Under the pieces are notes generated by a model. It did no database searches. It was not told the origin of the DNA and worked only from the letters and a program-made list of their open reading frames with translations. Both the position numbers and the translations under genes were made by a program. From Panulirus ornatus (Eukaryota > Arthropoda > Malacostraca > Decapoda > Palinuridae), in contig NC_092238.1 in assembly GCF_036320965.1 (NCBI RefSeq), positions 26,718,403 through 26,782,402 of the forward strand: a stretch of 64,000 bases of DNA. The letters run 5' to 3'. Each line of letters starts with the position of its first letter. Position 1 is the first letter of the stretch. This document shows positions 42,400 to 54,919 of this stretch, piece by piece.

Positions 42400-45300
42400 C
42401 TAACAGTGTGCTGTTTCATTCCTTCATGAGACTGACTGGTTATTCTATCCAGGTTACAGAGATGTAATCAACAATCTTTACCAAGAGAGACCACAGGACA
42501 ACTTGTAAACAGAAACCAGGTGTTCTCTATCGTCCGGACAGTCGCGTTTGTGTTTATCTAAAAACAATTCCATACACTAATCTTTATAAAAGGTCATATG
42601 ATATGAAGATTATATTCTTATATATAAAAAAAAATAAGTAATAAAAGAATTCGACTTCTTTGAATGAAGCTTTCGACGTTCGAGTTGATTTCGATTTGCT
42701 GCAAATTGGCTTTGATTTTATATGAAAATTTTCCCTCCCCCCACCCCCAAAAAATTATAGAATGACTTATGTTTTAGAATATTAGTCGAATTACACATAG
42801 GGCATTATTTCTTACTAGTTGAATCGAAAAGTTAGTCTAAGAAATTTAGATTTTTTCTTTTTTTTTTTTTTTTTGGAGGGGGGGGTGAAGTTCATCAAAA
42901 TGTGATTTAAATGTCACTCAAACAGGGCCTATGGAAGGTGGGTGCAAAGGGTACAGAGTACCCGGGGGTCCAAAACGGGGTTCGGGAATTTTTCGGGATT
43001 TCAGGAAATGTTTGCGTATATTGAAGACTAGCATTCACATTTTGTGTGAGCTTACATAGAATATTAAGGCGTTTGGCATAAGAACAGGGATCAAGCTAAT
43101 GACTGAGAATGTAACATTGTCCATCAGATATTCATAATACAGAACACTGCCATGGAGGGCAGAATTTAGGTTGGTCCCACATGTAATGCCTGTCCATAGA
43201 AAAGAACTGAAGCAACCATCTCTCATCTGTTCTAGGTTATGTGAGAAGGAAGTCAAGTATAGTTTTGTGGTGAAATTTATTAAACTGAACTGATATTATA
43301 AACATTAGGAAATTTAAATGTATGATAAATTCACATCAAAAGTAGCAATATGACAAATCAATATATACGGGAACTTCAGTATTTTCAAAGTCTATAGACT
43401 CCTGCTGTCAACGAACACATGTATCACTTAGGGTAAACAGCATTTCGTTCTTCGTTAATTCATGCATCAGCCACATACCACATCTTCCTTTTGTCTAATC
43501 AATGGTTGTGTATATGACCTAGAGGAGTATTGTTGTTTTTACATCGTTGAACAGAGTTAATTTTGAGACGCCAGTAATAACTGACTGCACGCTTTGCCAT
43601 TGTAGTCATCAATGGATTGTTTTATGAAATCTATGCTTATAAGCCAAGCCCTGGAGCATATAAAGCTATTCAGCGATCTTAAAAGTTTATAAAATTCTTA
43701 GAAATTCATTTCGAATCAAATGACCAATTTCAGGTTTGATAGACCAAGAACAGAACAAATAGTATATATATAGTATATAGCATGACCTTTGCGGCATGGA
43801 AATTATAATTCCTACTGCCATAGCTCAACCCAACACTGCTCCACACAAGGCCCGCCACAGTGTTAAGTCCATGTAGATCGTGGGGAGTCAATGATATTAA
43901 AGTATAATATAGTTACCTAGCCAAACAAGGGAGGTGTTTTATTCACTAGAATTACTTTCATTTATTGTTTTCTTGATTGTTCCAGTAATTTGTAATGTAT
44001 AGTACGTTTTTAATCTATGAAAATTTGTAGTTTATATCCTGTATGAATAATCATGTATCCTAATAGTGCATTTATGTAAACAGCCATGTGTGAAAAATGT
44101 TTATCAAATGACACTTCATGGAGAAAAACTTTTGGTGATGGGAATATCACTGTGGTTTCTCATAAGTGCTGTTGTACCTGTGAATTCTCTTGAAAAACTG
44201 GTTTTTGGCACAAATTTATACGCTTTGCATAATCGATTATGTGGTGCAGAAGGTAACTCTTTTAGTTAGATGGCTTTTGGACATTCACACTGCTTCTCTG
44301 GTTTATCTAAATGTGCTTCACTAAAGTACTCCTTGTGTTCGGCGGTGGACTTATAAATTCATTAGCCATTTTCCCTCTTCACCGATGCAATTATCAGCAA
44401 CAAACGAGCCTTCTTGGTAAATACATCACACAACTATCCTTTACTTTTGGAAAATATTGCATTTAAATTTTTCAATATCTGAAGACTTTCTCCAAGTTTT
44501 CAATGATTTTCAGGTACTGCCAAAGCAAATTGGTTGCGGTAATGGCAATTTTTATGAATTTATGATGCCCATTTCATCCAATGTTTTAAAACTGGGGACA
44601 GTCCGTTCGACCAATGGGGCTACTGGAAATTATCAATTTCCAAGTCTTGATAGTATTTAATATAAACCATAGTAAATCAATTTTCATAACTGTAAACTTC
44701 AAGTTTCTACCAATTAGGTATCTAACTAAATGCAGTTTTTAACATGCTTTTTTTTGTAAAGGTAGATATTTCAATTATCAAACATTTTAGTTATTACGTG
44801 ACACATTGTCAGCATCATCCTGGAAAAAGATTTAGGTTTTAAAAGTATCAAAGTTGTACAGTTATTTTATTCAAAATACAATCCAAAGTACATTACATTG
44901 CAGAATATCATGCAGATATTCTGTTTGACTAGTTATGGTCTTTTTAAATTTTAGTTTATTAGTAAAAGCTTCAAATAAATCACAAAATTATACTAAAATA
45001 AACTTAAGTAATTACACATTGTCACCCTAGCATATTAGGGTAACTTCAAGTTACCACACACTCATTACATGTAGTACAATCTACACGAAAATACAAGCTT
45101 TGTAGCGTTACCCGAACAAGTTCTATACCACACTACAACAGTCTTCATGTGCCTTTACCGGGAGGTTGTGTGTGCGGGGTTCCTCCCTCACCGCTGGGGG
45201 TCATCAGAGCCAGAGATTCCACGGAAAGGGTTTTTGTTTTACCAGCGATGGGCACTTCCCTTTCCTCCACTCACGACTCCTCGCCAATGTTTAATCACTA

Positions 45301-46330
45301 GTGCCTTTTGCAGGATATTTCACAACAGAACCAGGAGGTTTATAAAATGTCAAACTGCTGTATCTAATTGTACACTTTCCCGGTCACCTTACTACGTTCT
45401 AGCTTCATAAACTGACAAGTTACAATTCTGTATCAGAGAATATAGATTTCTACCTGTACAAAGTCGATCTATAATAAAAGCAAAAATTTTAGTTTGCCTA
45501 CTCCTAGTCTAGCAAAGATTCTGCACAATATGTGGTACTAGTTTTTAAAACCTAACACTTCTAGCTTCCGTACTTGCATCATTGCGCCTAATACCTACCT
45601 AAATGTATACCTACCATATCTTGTACATTCATATTTTATAATCCAACCTTCTTCCTACAACGTCTTATGCCCACGATTCATCTATATTCCCAGTTATTGC
45701 TCCTCAAAACCCACTCTGACTACAATATAATCACTCAAAAACCCACCCTAATGCCAAACTCCAGTTTGTTTTGCCCCTTAAATGCCTCAATTTCTTTATG
45801 CTAGTGAAAAATAATCTCCAAACAATTTACTAGACTCGATTAATGTCAAGCTAAAATCTACCCAAATCCCATTTGAAGCATTAGGGCTTCATTGCTACGA
45901 TGTGCAGTGCAGTTCATTGTCGGTCGTACGTTGTCCATCTCATGATCCGAAAACAAGAAAAAAGTAATTACCAAGAAATTATTCAACATAATCTGGCATA
46001 CATTGGTATAAAAAATCGTCCATGCTAGAACGTCATGGATATAACATGTATAATAAATGCAAAGAAATATTCTAAAAAAAAAAAATCTTAATATGATAAA
46101 CACTTCAAGTCATATCAAGTCATTATACCAAATTTATAAAAGGACAAAATGCATGCACATATATCAAAATATTAAAAATATAAGGAACAAATATAAGCAA
46201 GAAATTCTACACAAATTCCAATTGTTAAATTGAATACAATTAAGAAAATATAAAAAGAATCAAAATAAACCAGTCTGACAAGTGAAAAGTATATGAATAT
46301 GTTCAATGTACATACAAGGCAAATGCCCGT
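42400..46330. other. Intergenic region upstream of RRP36
   Basis: The RRP36 promoter should lie close to 42,320-42,560. A T/G tract occurs at about 42,853-42,887 and a GGGTACAGAGTACCC palindrome at about 42,950. No further gene is supported. Confidence 0.45.
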
Positions 46331-46334
46331 AAAT

Positions 46335-46462
46335 ATTCAGCCAATCCGAACCCATTCCCCAGTCGACATTTAGCCAATCATATCCCAACCACCCCTGTCG
46401 ACATTCAGCCAATCAGAACCCCAACTCCTGTCGATATTCAGCCAATCAGAACCCTAACCTTT
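46335..46462 (+). promoter_or_regulatory. Four tandem CCAAT-box units
   Basis: AGCCAATC occurs four times, three of them in an about 33-bp unit GTCGACATTCAGCCAATCAG, ACCCC. The last two copies are the canonical NF-Y site AGCCAATCAG. No promoter or transcript start is otherwise evident, so this may be a minisatellite that happens to contain the motif. Confidence 0.5.
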
Positions 46463-46640
46463 TTGAAATTCAAAATGGACACTAAACATATGAAAAACCT
46501 TTGCTTATATGTATAATTTGGATCAAGGCCATGCAGATACATGGAGCAGATGCTCGCCTGAAAATAAAACATGTGAAAATACTAGTAATTGAAGCTATCA
46601 ATAACCTAGTTAACAATATATGTACATTTAGGCACAAGAA

Positions 46641-46688
46641 TCAGTAAATTTCAAAATTTTCACTTTGTTCACACTGACGAACAATTTC
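46641..46688 (-). CDS. Possible terminal coding exon of an unidentified minus-strand gene
   Basis: A strong acceptor (long pyrimidine tract, then TTTTCAG) precedes EIVRQCEQSENFEIY and a stop. A second strong acceptor at about 47,022 precedes another open segment (MSSDFGIDGIIYVF), but I could not find a donor joining the two in frame. Confidence 0.2.
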   Translation of the reverse strand, partial: EIVRQCEQSENFEIY

Positions 46689-46699
46689 CTGAAAAGGAA

Positions 46700-49680
46700 A
46701 AAAAAAATGCATTAATAAACTGTCGACAAAGATGAATTTATAAACTTGCGACTTAAAAGTACACAAGACAAATTAACATGAAGTGGCAAAACAATAAGAT
46801 ATTTAATCATGGAAAAATATCACTTATAATAGATTTCCTAAATTCTGGCGATCTTTATGAACGCCATGTTAATATACGTGTTAATGCTGCAGACAAGCTG
46901 GTCAAAGCCAATGTGAAGCTCTGGTATCGCCATTTCAAGTATGAACATTTGGTAACAAGAGGTTGTCTTGTCCATGTAAACACATAGATGATTCCATCAA
47001 TTCCAAAGTCCGATGACATCTGAAAAAAAAGCAAAAAACTTTAAAACCACAGTACGTAGTTAAACGAAGATCATACAAGTACCAGTCAGGCGCTTAGAAT
47101 TAAAGAGCAGAAGCTAAAAATTAACTGCAGTCTTTATGAAAAAGAAAAAACAGGCACAAGGACTTCTTAGAAACTTTCAGAAAAAAAAAAATCAGGCAAA
47201 CTAATAGGATAATTTCCCCCTCAAAAAAGAATTGTACAGTCTAGGGGAAACATTTTTGGCAGAGAGCCTTTCGTTTCATAAATGAGTTCATGCAATCACA
47301 TTCAACTAATATTTTCTAGCATGGTTATATACCGAACCTTGGCCTTTTGATATTGCTTTTTAAAGTGAAAGTCTCAATATCCCGTGGTTTTAACACTACA
47401 ATGTTTATATGATTTCTGGATATATCTTTTTTTTCAAGGAGATAATCTATCATTCAATTGTCAATCTCCTCAGTTGAACTGCTCATTTAACTTCGACTCT
47501 ACACCTTCACTTAGAACACGGCCACTCCAGCTCTACTCTACCCCTGTTCTGGCACCAGTAGTTCCTTTTATAGCCTCAAAGTTCCTCTACTCGATTTCAA
47601 AATGCCAGAGGATCCATTAATTGTGCTCCTATCCAAGCTGGTCCACTATCCACAGATAAAATCCTTTCCATTTATGTCTTTTGGTCCTGCATCCTTATTA
47701 ACCATTGGACGAATAATTTTCTGTTCTTTATTTTCATAAACTTTTACACTTGAAGTCTAACCATCACTTCTAGTTTGTATCTTTGCCATGATGCTCATAA
47801 GAGAGACCCATAAGATTTTGAAAAATAAGTACACATTCTATGCACATATGGATGAAGGACATTTAAAATAGTTCTCGTATATAACGTGTCTACGTCCTAT
47901 GCAAAAAAAGTTGGTGTACAACTCATTCCAGACTTTTTAACCTCCAAGCCATTGACAGTAGCCACACAAGTGACCATTATTAGTTAATCACACGATTACG
48001 GCAATCACTATTATGGGAAAAGTAAACAAACTTTACTAAAGAAACTAAAATTGCCTGCATTACATGTTAATCTCTTAAAAGTAACAAGCCAAGGACCAAG
48101 CGATTTCATGTCAAACTAAAGAGTCAATTCGGTGGTTACTGTGATACGAATAACTAAGATTTGAAAATTTTCCAATTTCATATATCAAACCTTACGTAGT
48201 ACCTACATTGCCTATTTTCCATTATAATGAATCTAATCCATCTTAATCGAATTATATCTAGAACAGTATTTTATATCTGATTAAATCAAATCACTCCAGT
48301 AAATTAAATGAATACCCAGTCATTTTACGTTACGATAAATTAACCTAAACTAAACCATCCGAAGTGTCAATTACACTCTAAATATTAAAGTTAAATATAT
48401 TCGAAACCTGGTAAAAGATACTCAGACCCACATTCTAACGTGGCTACCCAACCGGCAACCAGTAAAGAAAACCCTCAAAGAAAAAAAAAAACCCCGACAT
48501 AACCCAAGTAGGTACAAACATTGACAAATACACAAAATGTTTAGCACAGCAACACTGACTAAACAAACACAGAAAAAAATTGACGACAATCAGGCTTACA
48601 AATCCTCAGCTCACGCCACTTCTCACCACAAATTCTTGGATGACACAGAAAAAACGGATATTTTTGCGAGTCATAGGTAAACTCGGTTGAAGGGCTTCAT
48701 GTGAAACTCCGAAGATGGAAATATATTAACCTCGATAGAATCGAAGTACTGTTCTTTACGATACGTTTTCTCAGCACTGCAGTAACACTATCCATATGAA
48801 CTCATCTAATTCTCACGAAGGATTCCAGAGTAAAGATAGGCCGAAAGGTGATGACGTGGATAGTAAATACTTTAAAGCCGCTCGTGAGGTGCTTTAAAAC
48901 TGCATCGAAATATGTCCGAGTGTCGTCTTCAGTGCTTCGTGACGTCGTACCTTCTGTTCGAACGCTTCACACCTCTGGACCAGGAACGGGATTGTTTACT
49001 TATTCAAAAATCTTAATAATTTTTACTTGATATATACCTTTAATGCGTTGCCTCGTACATCTCACAATGATAGCACTCTGTATTCTCAAATTCAGCGATT
49101 GCTCCTCTGTTCCATTTACACTTTCGAAACAGGAGTCATCCGCCACTGTTACCAACACCAGCAACAATGCAAGTGTTCAATGAGTAAGAGCGTCGTTAAG
49201 GTAGTATTCCATTCCTTCCGTCGTCTTCTTTTACCATCTTATATGAGAAGCATCTAATTCAGTGGCTATGGAAGCCCAGTTTTCATTAAAGCAAATTCTG
49301 AACAATATACGTATGTCTGACAAACATTAGATTAAAAGACAACTTCTCTCACATACTCGAACCTTACCGACAACCTCGTCCAACTTTATATCCAAGAATA
49401 ACACCACCAGTGTTCTACGTCAAGAACCTACTAGTAGCATGGAATATATTTTGGGTCTGGTTCTAAATAGAACCATAACCAATATCTACCTGAGTCTTAC
49501 TTTTTTCATGGAGGAGATAGGTTAAGATTACGCAAATACTTCTATGACAGACCCTTAAACAACTTTGTAACATTAAAAGTTACCGATGTTATTCATGGAG
49601 ATAAAGAGAGATCTATGTCTCATGCATAGCGAAGGGAACCTGGACACATTGATGACTGTTACAATATCACAAACTGGACT
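46700..49680. other. No supported gene
   Basis: Contains open segments near 46.8-47.0 kb and 48.85-49.03 kb that could be exons, but no consistent gene model could be built. Confidence 0.4.
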
Positions 49681-49685
49681 GTTTT

Positions 49686-49711
49686 ACACACACACACACA
49701 CACACACACAA
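49686..49711 (+). repeat. CA microsatellite
   Basis: Short pure CA run. Confidence 0.9.
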
Positions 49712-50457
49712 ATAACTGGAGAGATGGTATAGCTAAGTAACAAAAATTTATTCATTATACAATTTTGAAATGTCTGTGTGCTATGATTTCCATTCATAAA
49801 CGTGTCAAAACAAAATTCGACGTCTTGAATCAACTAGAATCAACCAACGTATCAACCAGGGACAAAGTTAAGAGGTGTTCGAAACCCAGAACTTCTCGTC
49901 TGGACTCAATTCCATGTATTGTGGCCCGCCCGGCACCGCGGTGGACTTGGCCACAAATGTAAACACGGGTGAGTCCAATTCTGCAAAGGGGAAGTCTATG
50001 AAATAATGAAATCGAAAACTATTTACCTCGATATCTAAGCGGTACACTGTAATAGGTATTCTTTGGGAAACGATGGTATGTATCACGTGCACATTCAAAG
50101 AAAGAAGGTTTAGAATAAATACTGTGGCAAAGGATGGGACACAAGAGACATGGGCGAGTCCATTCTCGAGTGAGCGATCGAAAATACGATCCAATCCTCT
50201 CTTTCTTCTCGAGAGAAATTGAGAGTAACGGGAAGATGATGGGCTCTGCTTGCCTCTCACCTTCTTTCACTCACTTTCACCCCAAGATTCCCCAGCTCTC
50301 TCCTTCCTCTAGTGGACTTTCATCTCCAATTTTCAGGTCAACTTGTCCTTTCTCTGTAGCGAAGAATGTTATCATTCGCTCTCTCTCTTTCTCGAAGTTT
50401 CAACTCTCCCCTTTGTCATTGTATTAAACGTGACTTAAACATCTTAAAAAAGGGTCT

Positions 50458-50464
<7 letters not shown>

Positions 50465-50534
<70 letters not shown>
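50465..50534 (+). repeat. CT microsatellite (first of the array)
   Basis: Similar CT runs follow at 50,697-50,766, 50,888-50,952, 51,111-51,168, 51,300-51,358 and 51,780-51,856. Confidence 0.97.
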
Positions 50535-50536
<2 letters not shown>

Positions 50537-50695
50537 ATGGGCGAGTCCATTTCAAAGGAGGAAACTTGGATGACGTTCGCGGTATCGATCCATATCTTTC
50601 TCCTCAGGAGAGAGTGAAAGTAGTGGACAGATTGCGCGGCCTTGCTTCCCTCCTTCACCCCCACTTCACTCACTTTTACCCCCATGGATTCCTTC

Positions 50696-50769
<74 letters not shown>

Positions 50770-50882
50770 CCTCCTCCTGAACTTTCATCACCCAATTCAA
50801 GGTCAAACTGTCCTTTTTTTTTTTGATCAATTGCATCACTGTTTAGCGCTTTCTCTGAAATTAATATTTACGTTTTCTTTTT

Positions 50883-50956
<74 letters not shown>

Positions 50957-51106
50957 ATGATTTCGGGTGAGTCCATTTCGGTCAGGGGTCTTCTCCGTCT
51001 CCACTATCAATGCGTAGCTTTTCCATTCAACGGAAGAAAGTGAAAGTTGTGGGCGGATCACCGGATTTCTTTTCTACGCTCTTCTTCTTTCACTCGACGA
51101 TTTTCC

Positions 51107-51172
<66 letters not shown>

Positions 51173-51297
51173 AGGACTTTCAGCCACAGCTTTCAGGTCA
51201 AAATGTCCTATTTCTTTTCGATTAGAAGCAACGGTGCTCCCGTTTTCTCTGAGTTTCATGATTGCGTTTTCCTTACTTCGTGCAGTTACGTACGTGA

Positions 51298-51361
<64 letters not shown>

Positions 51362-51777
51362 CACTCCCACTCTCTCACACACATACCTGGGCGAGTCCAT
51401 TTTGGTGTAGGGCAACCAGAGTCTTGGCAGCGTCAAATCGACCACTCTCTCCCCAAAGAGTGAAAGTAAAGAGGCGACTGAGCGAGTGTTTTCGCTTCCA
51501 CTCTCCTCCCCTTTCACTCACTTTCTCTCAAGAGTTCTCTGGCTCTCTCGTCCTTCTTAAAGACTTTCAGAAGCAATTTCGTGGTCAACCTGTCCTCTCT
51601 CTCGAAAACAACGCCATACCCGTTTTCTCTGAGTTTCACTTTTCCGTTTTCTCTGTCTCAGTAGTGACGTAAACATAAACATATCTGTCTGGCTCTTTCT
51701 CCTTTTCTCTCAGTTTCTTTCTTTCTATTTAAATCTTTCAATTTGTTTCTCTATTTTTCATTAATAAACTAATTCAT

Positions 51778-51859
<82 letters not shown>

Positions 51860-51929
51860 ATCCGTTTGCTTGTCTGTCTGCAGTCTGTTTATGTCTCTTA
51901 CTCTTTCCTATTACATTCTCATTAATCTT

Positions 51930-51979
51930 ATGTATGTGTATGTGTGGATATATGTATGTACGTATGTACGTATGTATGC

Positions 51980-52012
<33 letters not shown>

Positions 52013-52100
52013 TGACTGAATCATAAATGCATATCGGTTTGTCTATCTATCTATCTGTCTGTCTGTCTGTTTCTCGGTCTATCTATCTATCCATCTATTC
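51930..52100 (+). repeat. TATG and CTAT/CTGT tetranucleotide tracts
   Basis: GTATGTATGTATGTATG at about 51,980-52,013 and TCTATCTATCTGTCTGTCTG at 52,041-52,070. Confidence 0.9.
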
Positions 52101-53119
52101 ATCTATCAATCTGTTTCTCTTTGTCCATCTCTTTGTTTATCTGTCTCTCACGTGAGTAAGTCCATTCTGGTACAGGGGAAGTCGGTGTGCCAACTGACAT
52201 GGAAGGCATTGCCACCTCATAAGAAACTGAAAGTGACAGACAGGGAGTGAAAGTGGCATCGGGGTCTACGTTCCTGCCTGTTTTCCCTTTCATATCCACT
52301 TTCCTTCATGGGATATATCGAGCTTTCTCGACTTTCACTCTCAATATCAGGTCACATTATCCTTTCTCTAGCAACTCTACATCCGGCTTGACTAAATTTC
52401 TCCTTTCCATTCTTATCGTCTCACTCATGTTCCAAGCTTTCATAAATCTTTCTCTCTTGGTCTAAAACACTCAAACTTATACAGGGGTAAGTCCATTGTG
52501 GTATACGGGGGCACTCGCTACTGAAAGTGAAAATTCAAGCCTTTCCCTTCTCAAGGGAAAATGAAAGTTCAATATGAGTGGCCTTCGCTTCTCCTTGACT
52601 TCCCTTTCATTCACTTTCGCTCACGGTTCTCCAGCTCTCTCGTTCGCGTGGAAGACTTAAATCCAGGTCAAGTTGTCCCTTTCTCTACCAACAACAACTC
52701 TCTTTCCATTTTCTCCGAGTCTCCATTCTCTTTTGTCTTAGAAATGGATCAAGCGTTCACATATTCTGAGTTTCTCTTTTTTACTTTCACTGTACCTCCG
52801 TCCCTTCCTTCCTCTTCTTTATCCCCGACGAATGCGTCTTTCCCAGGCCTTCCACATCAACTCATTGTCTTTCCCTATCCGAAGAAAGTGTTCCAATTAT
52901 CAATTCACAATCCCAGAAAAATGGGTAGACTCATCGACCTGAAAATCCATTATGAGATTGACTACTTCACACAGCGATGGGTGTATAAAGTAAACGAAAG
53001 AAATATATACAATCATTTACCACAAATGAGCAGTAAAAATGAAACCAAATATCACACACATAACTGTACGAAAGCGCAGGTAATCTTATGGAAACATAGA
53101 GGACCAGTACCTTCATATA

Positions 53120-53284
53120 CAGGGTGTCCCCCCAAAAAAAATGTACTAACTTTTTTGCACCCTACAACTCACTGAATATTTTTTTTTTTCAGATACAATT
53201 GAAATTGATCCTGAAAAAAATTCAGTGAGTTACAGGGTGTCAAAAAGTTAGTACATTTTTTTTGGGGGGGGGGAGGGCACACTG
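53120..53284. mobile_element. Foldback MITE with TA target duplication (Tc1/mariner-like)
   Basis: Starts CAGGGTGTCCCCCCAAAAAA and ends in a near-complement (GGGCACACTG), flanked by TA on both sides. The arms (ATGTACTAACTTTTTTG and CAAAAAGTTAGTACAT; AACTCACTGAAT and ATTCAGTGAGTT) fold over about 65-75 bp around a spacer of about 20 bp. It has no coding capacity. Confidence 0.75.
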
Positions 53285-53289
53285 TATTT

Positions 53290-54466
53290 AAAGAGCCACA
53301 ACGTAAACCCTGCAAGAGTCAAGTAGACGGCAGATGACACTTCCATCTATGAACGTCTTCATTTGTTCCCATTATGGATACGTAGGTGCTAAAGATACAC
53401 TCACATCCTCTCGTCAACAATATCTCTAGTAATCCCTAGCTACTGTTTTCTTCCATTTCTCATCTAACAGTTCAACAAGGTATCCTGAACCACTTAGAAT
53501 TACTGAATCAGTCTACAGCTGTTGTGATGTCGCTTCACACGTACATCTCGCACCATTGCTGTGGGGCTCATGTAACTCCCTCTTAAAATATATATAATCA
53601 AAGTCTCTCAACCTAGAGATATCTACTCCGAAGAGTGTAACAGCAGTAACAGTCACTCTATCTTAGAAATCCAGAGGCTGTGGTATTCAAGTACTCAACA
53701 TCAAGAAACCTCACACCTTCCACTCTTTATCAAATCAATTTAAAAGTACTCATTTCTCTGTAGCGTTAAGGCCAGACCACTTCACTTGGACTTTGAGGAG
53801 CCAACTCCCTCCCTAAGCTCTATAAAAATCTATTAGAGTCGTGTTACTACTCGAACAGGTCTTTCTAGTTACGTTGGGAATGATCTTTGTGATCTTGGCG
53901 ATAACAATAAGGATATTCTCGACCCAGAGGCAGGCACCAGTGATGCACAGGTGAATATAAGGCTACAAGGAGGAAAAGCTGATGATGTAAGATGTAACTG
54001 GTTTCAGCGATTAAATCTTTGATCGACTATTGATTTCTGGACAAGGGTTTGCCATATACGTTTCTGTGTTTTTAATCTAATTACTCATTTGTACTATGTG
54101 GGGGAAAAGTTCTACAATCGTTAGGCCCCATCTCTTGGACTTTCTCTACCACATACATCTTAAAACTTCTACAAGCTGCCAGCCATAACAATTTTATCGC
54201 TTACTCTTATAATATTTAAGTAACTCTTTGAATATGTTCTAACAAGGTAATTGCTGCTTAGCTTCTTGTTATGTCCTTTGGTTCTGTCTTTCGATCACTT
54301 CCAGAAGCGTTCATTTTGACATGATAAAACTAGTTTACAAAAAAGAAAGAATGATAAAACTTTAAGGCCTTGATCAAGTCACACTTCACACTTCAATCTT
54401 CCAGGGTGGACAAATCTATGGCCTGTGACTCTTCACCGTAATCAAGCTTTCTTAATTCTGGCGCGC

Positions 54467-54470
<4 letters not shown>
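53290..54470. other. No gene seen
   Basis: Unique sequence; no frame with family resemblance. Confidence 0.45.

Positions 54471-54471
<1 letters not shown>

Positions 54472-54516
<45 letters not shown>
54472..54516 (+). repeat. GT microsatellite
   Basis: Pure GT run. Confidence 0.95.
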
Positions 54517-54520
<4 letters not shown>

Positions 54521-54639
54521 CATAAGATGAATTAATTGTGAATGGCCACGTAAGTTACATATTGTGTATACATACGTACGTACGTAACTAAGGCAAAATT
54601 CAGCATCACTTTCTGTACATCCTGAGGACCAGCATGATC

Positions 54640-54838
54640 GCTAGGGTGTCATAGTAACAGAGGGAAAGTGAATGAAAAGTGAAAACATGAAAGCAATTTG
54701 AAAGCGGTGAGAGGTCCTTCTTAGCACTAGAAAGGACAGTATAGCCCACGTACCGCATCCCAAGGTCCTTGAGAAGCGATAGAAAACGGAGGGAAAGCGC
54801 GTAACGCGGCAAGTGAAAATAAGTGAAACTGATTGTCC

Positions 54839-54914
<76 letters not shown>
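54640..54914 (-). repeat. Possible inverted copy of the 50-kb array unit plus CT tract
   Basis: On the minus strand it reads ACTGTCCTTTCTAGTGCTAAG and has TTTTCACTTTTCATTCACTTTC-like blocks, resembling array units. The CT run is at 54,842-54,914. The similarity is weak. Confidence 0.35.
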
Positions 54915-54917
<3 letters not shown>

Positions 54918-54919
54918 TC

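Larger units (their letters stand above)
49965..52900 (+). repeat. Diverged tandem array, units of roughly 330-760 bp with CT tracts
   Basis: Unit starts with GAGTCCATT or GTAAGTCCATT recur near 49,971, 50,156, 50,543, 50,969, 51,393, 52,157 and 52,488. In order, units carry GAGTGAAAGT, a CACTTTCACTCA-type block, CCAGCTCTCTC, GACTTTCA, CAGGTCAANNTGTCC and TTTCTCTGAGTTTC; most also hold a long CT repeat. Spacing is irregular because the CT tracts and insertions differ. The reading frames are products of the CT repeats. Confidence 0.7.

Noticed and set aside
46778..47022. Open segments on both strands near a strong minus acceptor
   Set aside because: No donor joins it in frame to the 46,641-46,688 exon; coding strand cannot be decided.
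48848..49030. Possible mitochondrial presequence exon (VRTLHTSGPGTG)
   Set aside because: The Arg/Ser-rich start is suggestive, but no usable donor or downstream exon was found before the stop.
50366..51517. Several 80-147 aa frames rich in SLSLSL or RERERE
   Set aside because: Translations of CT/GA microsatellites; no splice or homology support.
52561..53175. 204-aa frame
   Set aside because: Ser/Phe-rich, lies over the last array unit, and runs into the MITE; no domain resemblance.
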